Assembly: GCA_963667515.2 (NCBI GenBank)
Contig: CAXXXY010000006.1
Location: 744,001-808,000, forward strand
DNA: 64,000 nucleotides
Reading direction: 5' to 3'
From: VYDC01 sp963667515
Lineage (GTDB): Bacteria > Chloroflexota > Dehalococcoidia > UBA2979
Translations under genes and position numbers: made by a program
Notes under the pieces: model-generated
Seen by the model: only the letters and a program-made list of their open reading frames with translations
What the model was told of the DNA's origin: nothing
The model's database searches: none
Shown here: in pieces, positions 45,775 through 53,456 of the stretch
How the letters are laid out: each line of letters starts with the position of its first letter
Numbering within the stretch: position 1 is the first letter of the stretch

Positions 45775-46834
45775 CCGCCGCCCCTCGGAGCTCGCGACCT
45801 CGCCGAGCGCCGGGGGCGCGCGGGCCGCCGCGGCCGCGCCGCTGCTCATCGGGCAGTCGCTGGAGCTCTGGCGCGGCCCGCTGGCCGCGGCGGCCGCCGC
45901 GCGGAACGGCGCGGCGCTGGAGGCGGCGGCGCGCGCGCAGCTCGACGCGGGGGCGCGGGCGCTCGACGTGAACGCCGGCGCACGCGACGAGCTGGCGCCC
46001 GAGCTCGCGTGGGCGGCGGGCGCGCTCGCCGTCGCGCTCCCCGGCGTGCCGCTGCTGCTCGACTGCGGCGACGGGCGTGCGCTGGCGGCGGCGCTGCGTG
46101 CGGCGGCCGAGACGGCCGGCGGCGAGCGGGGCGAGGTGGGCGCCGAAGCGGACGCGAGGCGCCGATCGAGGCTGGTGGCGAACGCGCTGCGCCCGGGCGA
46201 CGCGGCGGCGGGCGCGCTCCTCGACGCGGCGGCGGCGAGCGGCGCCGGCCTCGTGCTCTCCCCCGCCGAGCTCGACGGCGCCGCGCGGGCCGACCCGCCT
46301 CCTGCCGAGGCGGTCGCGCTGCTGCTGCGGGCGCGGGAGCGAGCACGCGCGGCGGGCGTCGGCGGCCCGCTCTTCGCGGACGCGCTCGCCTACCCACCGG
46401 CCGCAGACGCGGCGCGCTGCGCCCGCTCGCTCGCCACACTGCGCGCGCTCGCGGCGGCGGGCGCGCGCGAGGCGGGGCGCGCGACGCTCGTGCCGCTCGT
46501 CGCCGTCGGCAACGTTGGCCACGGCGCGCCCGCCGAGCTGCGCCCGGCGCTGCGCCGCCTCTACGCGGCCGCGGCGCTCGGCGCGGGCGCCCGCGCGCTG
46601 CTGCTCCCCGTCGAGGATCGTGCGCTCGTCGACGTCGTCGGCGCGCTCGCCCCCCTCGCGGCACCGATGGGCCGCCGGGCGACGCGACCGCCCGGCGGCA
46701 CCGCGCCCGCCGCCGAGCTGCCGTGGCTCCGCCGCGTCGCCCGCGCCGCGTCGAGCGGTCACCCGCTCCCCGCCCCGACCGCGCGCGCGGGCCCTCGGCC
46801 GGACGCCGCGTGGGATCTGCTCGCGCGCGCCTAA
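45752..46834 (+). CDS. pterin-binding (DHPS/MeTr-like) TIM-barrel protein, divergent
   Basis: 360 residues, starting 23 nt inside the previous gene. ALDVNAGARDE, PLLLDCGDG and VAVGNVGHGAP recall the strands of methyltetrahydrofolate-corrinoid methyltransferases. Many barrel residues are replaced by Ala-rich sequence and no Cys or His core is obvious, so activity is doubtful. Coupling to the CoA synthetase-like gene hints at one-carbon or acetyl-CoA metabolism. Confidence 0.6.
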   Translation: MASPRSSSRRPSELATSPSAGGARAAAAAPLLIGQSLELWRGPLAAAAAARNGAALEAAARAQLDAGARALDVNAGARDELAPELAWAAGALAVALPGVPLLLDCGDGRALAAALRAAAETAGGERGEVGAEADARRRSRLVANALRPGDAAAGALLDAAAASGAGLVLSPAELDGAARADPPPAEAVALLLRARERARAAGVGGPLFADALAYPPAADAARCARSLATLRALAAAGAREAGRATLVPLVAVGNVGHGAPAELRPALRRLYAAAALGAGARALLLPVEDRALVDVVGALAPLAAPMGRRATRPPGGTAPAAELPWLRRVARAASSGHPLPAPTARAGPRPDAAWDLLARA

Positions 46835-46846
46835 CGCAACGTTCCG

Positions 46847-46892
46847 GCAGCGTTCCCCTGGCAGCGTTCCCCTGCACCCTAGGGGCTGCCGC
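46847..46892 (+). repeat. BIME-like hairpin arm (forward) with a duplicated stem
   Basis: GGCAGCGTTCCCCT occurs twice in tandem, followed by GCACCCTAGGGGCTGCCGC. Partner arm at 47051; the spacer holds no gene. Confidence 0.75.
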
Positions 46893-47050
46893 GTCTCGCT
46901 GAGGCGGTCGGGCCTCGGGCGTGGGCGCCGGTGCCCCTGAGGGGCAGCCGCGGCCGCTGGGACGCGCCGCGCTTCAGGCCGCGCCGCCACACGCTCGAGG
47001 ACCGAGCACCCGCCGCCGCTCGCATCTGTGAGGAAGACCGCCGCTGCCAG

Positions 47051-47085
47051 GAGCGGCAGCCCCTAGGGTGCAGCGGAACGCTGCC
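47051..47085 (-). repeat. BIME-like hairpin arm (reverse) forming the mutL 3' end
   Basis: GAGCGGCAGCCCCTAGGGTG, then the CAGCGGAACGCTG stem-loop. On the minus strand it encodes RQRSAAP-stop, the end of MutL. Confidence 0.85.
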
Positions 47086-48925
47086 GGGCGAAGGAGTGGT
47101 CGAGGGCGTCGCGGCTGAGGTGGACGACCGTGGGCCGGCCGTGGGGGCAGCTCTGCGGCGTCGCGGCCGCCTCGAGGTCGCGCAGCAGCGCGCGCTGCTC
47201 CTCGGGGGCGAGCCGGTCGCCAGCCATCACGGCGGCGCGGCAGGCGAGCGTCGCCAGGGCGCGGTCGGGGCCGGTGAGCCGCTCCTCGGCGTCCAGCGCG
47301 TCGAGGTAGTCGGCCAGCGCGCGGGCCGGGTCGCGGCGGCCGAGCGAGGCGGGGACGGCGCGCAGCAGCACGGCGCCGCCGTCCACCTCGTCGCACCAGA
47401 AACCGAGCGCCGCGAGATCGCCCGCGACGGTAGCGGCGAGCGCCGCCTGCGCCGGGGCTAGCGCCACCACCAGCGGCTCCAGCAGCGGCTGGCGCTCTGG
47501 GCGCCCGCGCTCGTGCGCCGCCTGCGCGCGCTCGTACAGCACGCGCTCGTGCGCGGCGTGCTGGTCGACGAGGTAGAGGCCGTCCGGCCCCTCGGCGACG
47601 AGGTAGAGGCGATCGAGCTGCCCCAGCGGCCGCAGCGCCGGCAGCCGATCACGCAGCGGCAGCGCCACGCGGCCGCCCGCGGCCGCGTCGAGGGGCGCGC
47701 CCCACGGCCCGCGCGTCGCTGCGGCCGGCGCGGGCTCGCCGGCCACGCGGGGCGCTGACCGCGGGAGGCTGAGCGCGCTCGACGGACGCGCGCCCGCGAG
47801 CGCGTCGCGGCCGCGGCGCAGGCCCGCAGGCGGCTGCTCGACTTCGGGCGCGGGCGCGCCCGCCAGCGCCGACCGCACCGCCTGCGCGACGGTGGCGTAG
47901 ACCAGCTGCTCGTGGCGGAAGCGCACCTCGGCCTTGCGCGGGTGCACGTTCACGTCGACCTGCGCGGGCGGCACCTCGATGCGCAACAGCACAACGGGGT
48001 GGCGGCCGGCCGGCATCAGCCCGCGATACGCCTCCTCGATCGCGTGCACGAGCGAGCGCGAGCCGATCGCGCGGCCGTTGGCGACGAGGTGGATGTAGCG
48101 CCGGCTGGCGCGGTGCAGGGAGGGCGGCCCCACGAGCCCTGCCACCGTGCAGCTCGGCGGCGCGTCGTCGGGCGCGGCGGGCCCGGGCGCGGGCGCCTCG
48201 GTAACCTCGGGGGTGCCGAGCGAGCTCGGCGGAGGGCGGTCGGCGGCGGCGGGGAGCAGGGCGCGCGCGACCTCGACGCCGTAGACGGCCGCGATCGCGT
48301 CGGCGGGGGCGCCCGTGCCCGGCGTGGCGAGCGCCGAGCGCCCCTCGACGTGTAGCCGGAAGGCGACGTCGGGCCGCGCGAGCGCGTACTCCGTCACCAC
48401 CTGCGCCACGGCGCGCGCCTCCGCCCGCGCCGAGCGCAGGAAGCGGCGGCGAGCGGGCAGCCGGGCGAACAGCTCCCGCACCTCGACGGTGGTGCCGGGG
48501 GCGGCGGCGGCGCTGCCCGCGGCACCGGGCCGGCCCGCGCGGTAGCGAGCGACGGCGGCCGCGTGCTCGCGGGGCGGGCGCGTGGTCAGATCCACGTCGG
48601 CCGCCGCCGCGATCGCGGCCAGCGCCTCGCCGCGGAAGCCCAGCGAGCGGATGGCGAAGAGATCGCGCTCCGAGGAGAGCCTCGAGGTGGCGTGCCGCTC
48701 GAAGGCGTCGGCGACCTGCTCGGGCGGGATGCCGCCACCGTCGTCGCGCACGCGCAGCCGCTCGACGCCGCCGCCCTCGATCTCGACGTCGATGGCGCGC
48801 GCGTCCGCGTCGAGCGCGTTCTCGACGAGCTCCTTCACCGCCGAGGCCGGGCGCTCGATCACCTCGCCCGCCGCGATACGCGCGGCCACCTCGGGCGGCA
48901 GCACGCGGATGCGCGGGCGCCCCAT
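47063..48925 (-). CDS. mutL: DNA mismatch repair protein MutL
   Basis: 620 residues from ATG 48925. GHKL ATPase motifs: ERPASAVKELVENALDADA, DDGGGI, HATSRL and SLGFRGEAL. A long low-complexity linker follows. The C-terminal endonuclease motif DQHAAHERVLYE indicates a nicking MutL, as in bacteria without MutH. CPHGRPTVV near the end is typical. The final residues QRSAAP come from a BIME arm. Confidence 0.95.
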   Translation of the reverse strand: MGRPRIRVLPPEVAARIAAGEVIERPASAVKELVENALDADARAIDVEIEGGGVERLRVRDDGGGIPPEQVADAFERHATSRLSSERDLFAIRSLGFRGEALAAIAAAADVDLTTRPPREHAAAVARYRAGRPGAAGSAAAAPGTTVEVRELFARLPARRRFLRSARAEARAVAQVVTEYALARPDVAFRLHVEGRSALATPGTGAPADAIAAVYGVEVARALLPAAADRPPPSSLGTPEVTEAPAPGPAAPDDAPPSCTVAGLVGPPSLHRASRRYIHLVANGRAIGSRSLVHAIEEAYRGLMPAGRHPVVLLRIEVPPAQVDVNVHPRKAEVRFRHEQLVYATVAQAVRSALAGAPAPEVEQPPAGLRRGRDALAGARPSSALSLPRSAPRVAGEPAPAAATRGPWGAPLDAAAGGRVALPLRDRLPALRPLGQLDRLYLVAEGPDGLYLVDQHAAHERVLYERAQAAHERGRPERQPLLEPLVVALAPAQAALAATVAGDLAALGFWCDEVDGGAVLLRAVPASLGRRDPARALADYLDALDAEERLTGPDRALATLACRAAVMAGDRLAPEEQRALLRDLEAAATPQSCPHGRPTVVHLSRDALDHSFARQRSAAP

Positions 48926-48962
48926 GCCCGGCGACGCAGGCCCTGCCGGCTCAGCGCTCACC

Positions 48963-48991
48963 TTGTTCGCCCCCCGTCGGCTGCCTACGAT
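48963..48991 (+). promoter_or_regulatory. sigma-70 promoter for the subtilase gene
   Basis: TTGTTC (48963-48968), a 17-nt spacer and TACGAT (48986-48991), between divergent mutL and the subtilase. The ATG at 48990 overlaps the -10 box. Confidence 0.5.
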
Positions 48992-50492
48992 GGCCGCGCC
49001 TGGCGCTCCCCGGCGAGGAGCCTCGCGGCGCAGCGGCGCGCGAGAGGACCGCCGACCCACTCCCGAGGAAGGGACGGCCCGCCTGCGCGTACGGATCGCC
49101 CTGGCGGCGCTGGCCGTCCTGCTGGCGGCAGCGGCCGGCGCCGGCGTCGAGCGTCCGCCCGCGGCCTCGATTCTCGCGCCGCCCCCGGACGCCGACGTGC
49201 TGCTGGCGCTGCCGCGCGCCGGCATCGAGCCGGTGCTGCTGGCCGCGGCGCTCCAGCGGCTGGGCCACCGCACGCTGCCCGCCCACCCGCTCTCCGGCGC
49301 CGCGCGCGTGCTCGTGCCGGCGGGCACGGAGCCGGCCGCGATCGCGCGCGAGCTGGCGGCGAGCGGGCTGGTGCGCGCCGTGGAGGCGGACGGCCTCGTG
49401 CGGGCCACGCGCCTGCCCGACGACCCGCTCTACGCCGAGCTGCAGTCGCGCTACCTGGAGGCCGTGCGCGCGCCCGAGGCGTGGGAGCGCACGCCCGGCG
49501 ACCGCGAGGTGGTGATCGCGGTGATCGACACGGGCATCGACCTCACGCACCCCGACATCCAGCCTGCGCTGTGGGTGAACGACGGCGAGGTCTTCGGCAA
49601 CGGCCGCGACGACGACGGCAACGGCTGCGTCGACGACGCCTTCGGCTGCTCGTTCGTCTCGCTGGCGACGGCCGACCCCTCGTGCGGCTACCGGCTGGCG
49701 CCGCCGCACCGGCTGGTCTCCGATGACGACGGCCACGGCACCTTCGTGGCGTCGATCGCCGCCGGCGCCGGCGACGACGGGCGCGGCATCGCGGGCGTGG
49801 CGTGGCAGGCACGGCTGCTGCCGGTGAAGGTGCTGGACTGCACCGCCACGGGCCGCATCTCCGACGCGGCCGCCGGCATCCGCTACGCGGCGCGGCAGGG
49901 CGCCGACATCATCAACGTCTCCTTCGGCTCGCCGAGCGACTCGCGGCTGCTGCGCGAGGCGATCGCCGAGGCCGAGGCGGCGGGCGCGCTGGTGGTCGCC
50001 TCGGCGGGGAACGAGGGGCCGGGCGGCGCCACCTTCCCCGCGCGCTACGACTCGGTGCTCTCCGTCGCGGCGAGCGGCGAGCGCGGCGCCGCGGCCGACG
50101 GCGGCGTCGACTACGAGCGCGCCGCCTCCTTCGCCTCGAGCGGCGCGGGCGTCGACCTCTTCGCGCCGGGGCTCGACGTCGCAGGCGCGGTGCCGGCTGC
50201 GCTCTGCGGCGGCGGCATCTGGCGCTGCCGCGACGAGGGGCCCTACGCCGTCGCCGCCGGCTCCTCGTACGCGGCGCCGCTGGCGGCGGGCGCCGCCGCG
50301 CTCGTGCTCGCCGAGCGGCCCGGGCTGATGCCCGCGTTCGTGCGCGCGCTGATCGTCGCGAGCGCGCGCCGCGGCGCCGAGGGCGCGCCGCTGCTGGACG
50401 TGGCCGCCGCGCTCGACGCCGAGCTGTTCGGCATCGGCGTGCCCGGCACCGCGCGCCCCGGCGGCCCTCCGGCCCGCCCGCCCGAGCCGTAG
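48990..50492 (+). CDS. S8 subtilisin-like serine protease, secreted
   Basis: Up to 500 residues. Catalytic triad: Asp in AVIDTGIDLTHPD, His in DGHGTFVASIA and Ser in GSSYAAPLAAGA. A signal peptide begins at RVRIALAALAVLLAAAAGAG, followed by a propeptide-like region. The ATG at 48990 falls in the -10 box. CTG 49083, with GAGGAAGGG 9 nt upstream, would start exactly at the signal peptide (469 residues) and may be the real start. Confidence 0.9.
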   Translation: MAAPGAPRRGASRRSGAREDRRPTPEEGTARLRVRIALAALAVLLAAAAGAGVERPPAASILAPPPDADVLLALPRAGIEPVLLAAALQRLGHRTLPAHPLSGAARVLVPAGTEPAAIARELAASGLVRAVEADGLVRATRLPDDPLYAELQSRYLEAVRAPEAWERTPGDREVVIAVIDTGIDLTHPDIQPALWVNDGEVFGNGRDDDGNGCVDDAFGCSFVSLATADPSCGYRLAPPHRLVSDDDGHGTFVASIAAGAGDDGRGIAGVAWQARLLPVKVLDCTATGRISDAAAGIRYAARQGADIINVSFGSPSDSRLLREAIAEAEAAGALVVASAGNEGPGGATFPARYDSVLSVAASGERGAAADGGVDYERAASFASSGAGVDLFAPGLDVAGAVPAALCGGGIWRCRDEGPYAVAAGSSYAAPLAAGAAALVLAERPGLMPAFVRALIVASARRGAEGAPLLDVAAALDAELFGIGVPGTARPGGPPARPPEP

Positions 50493-50518
50493 CGCGTCGC
50501 TCGCCCGCGCCGACCCCC

Positions 50519-53173
50519 TCACCCCTCGACGCCGCTCAGGCGCCGGGCGCGGGCGCGCAGCTCGTAGAGGCGCTGCAGCGCAGCGAGCGGCGCGAGGCCG
50601 TCCGGGTCGAGCGCCGCCAGCTCGTCGAGCAGCGCCTGCGAGGCAGCGCCCGCCAGCGGGAGCTGGCCGCCGCCCGCCGCCGGCGCTCCGGCCGCGGCCG
50701 GAGCGCCGGCGCGCGCGCTCGCCTCCGCCTCCAGTTCGGCCAGCAGCTCGCGGGCGCGCGCCACCACGGGCGCCGGCAGCCCCGCGAGCTGCGCGACGTG
50801 CACGCCGTAGGCGCGGTCGGCGCCGCCGGGCACGATGCGGTGCAGCAGCACCACCTCCCCGCCCTCTTCGCGCACGGCGACGGAGCGGTTCTCGAGGCGC
50901 GGCAGCAGCCCCGCCAGCTGCGTCAGCTCCTGGTAATGCGTGGCGAAGAGCGTGCGCGGGGTGCCGCCCGGCAGGTGGTGGAGGTGCTCGACGACGGCGC
51001 GCGCGATCGCGAGGCCGTCGTTCGTCGAGGTGCCCCGCCCCACTTCGTCGAGGATCACCAGCGAGCGCGCCGTCGCGTTATGTAGGATGGCGGCCGTCTC
51101 CAGCATCTCGACCATGAACGTCGAGCGCCCCGCCGCGATCTCGTCCTGCGCGCCCACGCGCGAGAAGACGCGGTCCACCATCGCCACGCGCGCGCGCCGC
51201 GCGGGCACGTAGCAGCCGCACTGCGCGAGCAGCACGATCAGCGCCGTCTGCCGCAGGTAGGTGGACTTGCCGCCCATGTTGGGGCCGGTGAGCACGACGA
51301 TGTCCGCGCCGTCGCCCAGCGCGCAGTCGTTGGGGACGAAGGCGCCCGCGGACAGCTCCCGCTCCACCACGGGGTGGCGCCCACCCTCGATGACGATGGC
51401 ACCGGTCTCGGCGAGCTCGGGCCGCACGTGGCCCAGCTCGACGGCGACCTCGGCGAGCGCGGAGGCGACGTCGAGCCGCGCCACCGCCTCCCCCGCCCGC
51501 GCGATGCGCTCGCCCGCCGCCGCCACCTGCGCGACGAGGCGCGCAAGCGCCGCCTGCTCGGCCGCTAGCAGGCGGTCCTTCGCCGCGAGGATCTCGCCCT
51601 CGAGCTCGGCCAGCGCCGCCGTGCGGAAGCGCTGCGAGCCGGTCAGCGCCTGCCGCGGCTCGAAGTCGGGCGGCACGCGCTCGGCGTGCGCGCGCGGCAC
51701 CTCCAGGTAGTAGCCCAGCACGCGGTGGTAGCCGACCTTGAGCGAGGCCACGCCCGAGCGCTCGCGCTCGGCCGCCTCCAGCGCCACAAGCGCCGAGCGC
51801 GCGTCCGTGGCGAGCGCTCGCAGCCGATCGACCTCGGGGTCGACGCCGCCGCGCACGGTCGCGCCCTCGCCGGGCGCGGGCGGCGCGTCCTCGGCGAGCG
51901 TGTCCGCGATCGCGGCGGCGATCTCCTCGCAGCCGCCCAGCGCCCTCGCGATCGCCGCCGGCGCTGTCCCCGCCTCCTCGGCGCGCGCCCGCAGCGCGGG
52001 CAGCCGCGCCAGCCCCCGCGCGAGCTGCAGCAGGTCCCGCGCACCCGCGCTCCCCGCCCGCACGCGCCCCAGCAGCCGCTCCGTGTCGGGCAGGCCGCGC
52101 AACGCCTCGCGGGCGCCGGCGCCCGCGAGGGTGGCGCCGCAGAACGCCTCCACCTCGTCCAGCCGCGCCTCGGCGTCGGCGGCGCGGCGCAGCGGCCGGC
52201 CCAGCCGCTCGCGCAGCAGCCGCCCGCCCATAGCGGTGCGCGTGCGGTCGAGCGCCGCCACCAGCGAGGCGTCGCCGCGCCGTCCCCCGGCGAAGAGGTC
52301 GAGGTTGCCGCGCGTCTGCGGATCGAGGTAGACGTGCTGCGCGCCGCGAACGGCGTGAGGCGGGCGCAGCGCGGCGAGCGCCTGGGGCCACCCCTCCTCC
52401 AGGTAGGCGAGCAGCGCCCCCGCGGCGCCGACGGCGGCGTCCAGCCCCTCCAGCCCGTAGCCGTCGAGCTCGGCGACGCCGAAGCGCTCGGCCAGCCGCT
52501 CGGCGGCGCGGCGCGGCGCGAAGTCGCGCGCGGGCCGCGGGGTGCGCGCGCAGCCCGCCGGGGCCAGCGCCGCCGGGAGCGCGCCGCCCGCTGCGGTGTC
52601 CGCGCCGTGCTCGGCGGGTGGCAGCAGCTCGTCGGGCAGCAGCAGCTCGGCGGGGCGCAGCCGCGCCCACTCGCCCGCGAGCTCGCTCGCGGGCACCAGC
52701 TCCAGCTCGAGCTCGCCCGTGGTCACGTCGCAGCGCGCGACGCCCCACAGCGGCTGCTCGCCGGAGCGGGCGGAGCGAGCCGCGGGCGCGGGCGCGGCGG
52801 CGACGAGCCAGTTGTGCGCGCCCCCCTCCACGGCCGCGCCCGCGTCGACGGTGCCCGGCGAGACGACGCGCACCACCGCGCGCTCGACGAGGCCGCGACC
52901 CGGGGGCGAGAGCTGCTCGGCGATCGCCACGCGATGCCCGGCCGCGATCAGCCGCTCGAGGTGGCGCTCCAGCTGGTGGTGCGGCACGCCGGCCAGCGGG
53001 ATCCGCCCCTCGCGCCCCATCGGCCGCGAGGTCAGCGCGATCCCCAGCACCTCGGCCAGCACGCGCGCGTCCTCGTCGAAGCACTCGTAGAAGTCGCCCA
53101 TGCGGAAGAGCAGCAGCGCGCCGGGGTGCTGCGCGCGGAGGCGCAGGTACTGCTCGCGGGCGGGTGTGGACAG
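50519..53173 (-). CDS. mutS: DNA mismatch repair protein MutS
   Basis: 884 residues. The open frame continues upstream of ATG 53101 with STPAREQYLRLRAQHPGALL, the normal MutS N-terminus, so the start must be further up. CTG 53173 is the likeliest codon. The mismatch-binding GDFYECF motif, P-loop TGPNMGGKST and Walker B VILDEVGRGTSTNDG are present. It recognises mismatches and recruits the MutL encoded about 2 kb away. Confidence 0.95.
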   Translation of the reverse strand: MSTPAREQYLRLRAQHPGALLLFRMGDFYECFDEDARVLAEVLGIALTSRPMGREGRIPLAGVPHHQLERHLERLIAAGHRVAIAEQLSPPGRGLVERAVVRVVSPGTVDAGAAVEGGAHNWLVAAAPAPAARSARSGEQPLWGVARCDVTTGELELELVPASELAGEWARLRPAELLLPDELLPPAEHGADTAAGGALPAALAPAGCARTPRPARDFAPRRAAERLAERFGVAELDGYGLEGLDAAVGAAGALLAYLEEGWPQALAALRPPHAVRGAQHVYLDPQTRGNLDLFAGGRRGDASLVAALDRTRTAMGGRLLRERLGRPLRRAADAEARLDEVEAFCGATLAGAGAREALRGLPDTERLLGRVRAGSAGARDLLQLARGLARLPALRARAEEAGTAPAAIARALGGCEEIAAAIADTLAEDAPPAPGEGATVRGGVDPEVDRLRALATDARSALVALEAAERERSGVASLKVGYHRVLGYYLEVPRAHAERVPPDFEPRQALTGSQRFRTAALAELEGEILAAKDRLLAAEQAALARLVAQVAAAGERIARAGEAVARLDVASALAEVAVELGHVRPELAETGAIVIEGGRHPVVERELSAGAFVPNDCALGDGADIVVLTGPNMGGKSTYLRQTALIVLLAQCGCYVPARRARVAMVDRVFSRVGAQDEIAAGRSTFMVEMLETAAILHNATARSLVILDEVGRGTSTNDGLAIARAVVEHLHHLPGGTPRTLFATHYQELTQLAGLLPRLENRSVAVREEGGEVVLLHRIVPGGADRAYGVHVAQLAGLPAPVVARARELLAELEAEASARAGAPAAAGAPAAGGGQLPLAGAASQALLDELAALDPDGLAPLAALQRLYELRARARRLSGVEG

Positions 53174-53223
53174 GGCGCGGCGTCCGTCCCGGGGAGATGC
53201 GTCGATGGTACGGCGCCGCCGCT

Positions 53224-53243
53224 CTCAGCGGCCAGCCGCTGAG
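53224..53243 (+). repeat. perfect 9-bp hairpin upstream of mutS
   Basis: CTCAGCGGC-CA-GCCGCTGAG, about 50 bp before the mutS start, in a cluster of hairpins. Confidence 0.7.
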
Positions 53244-53255
53244 ACGCTGCTATTC

Positions 53256-53299
53256 CCGGCGCCCATAGGGGGCGCCGGCATCGCCGCTGCGAGGCGGGG
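53256..53299 (-). repeat. hairpin family 2 (reverse copy)
   Basis: CCGGCGCCC-ATAGG-GGGCGCCGG, then CATCGCCGCTGC. In reverse complement it matches the GGCGA(GA)TG-stem-loop layout of the copies at 53360 and 53405. Confidence 0.65.
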
Positions 53300-53359
53300 A
53301 GGCCGCGAGCCCGACGGCGGCGCTGAGCGGCGCCGTGCGCCCCGCCGCCTCCCCGCCCC

Positions 53360-53400
53360 GCAGTGGCGAGATGCGGCGCCCCCCTTGGGCGCCGCCGGGT
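53360..53400 (+). repeat. hairpin family 2 (forward copy 1)
   Basis: CAGTGGCGAGAT, then stem GCGGCGCCC, a 5-nt loop and GGGCGCCGC, then CGGG. Confidence 0.75.
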
Positions 53401-53404
53401 AAGA

Positions 53405-53443
53405 GCTGGCGAGATGCGGCGAGCCTCATGCTCGCCGCCGGAA
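53405..53443 (+). repeat. hairpin family 2 (forward copy 2)
   Basis: CTGGCGAGAT, then stem GCGGCGAGC, a 5-nt loop and GCTCGCCGC, then CGGAAAA. The last three stem bases differ from copy 1 with both sides changed together. Confidence 0.75.
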
Positions 53444-53456
53444 AACAGAGCGAGAA

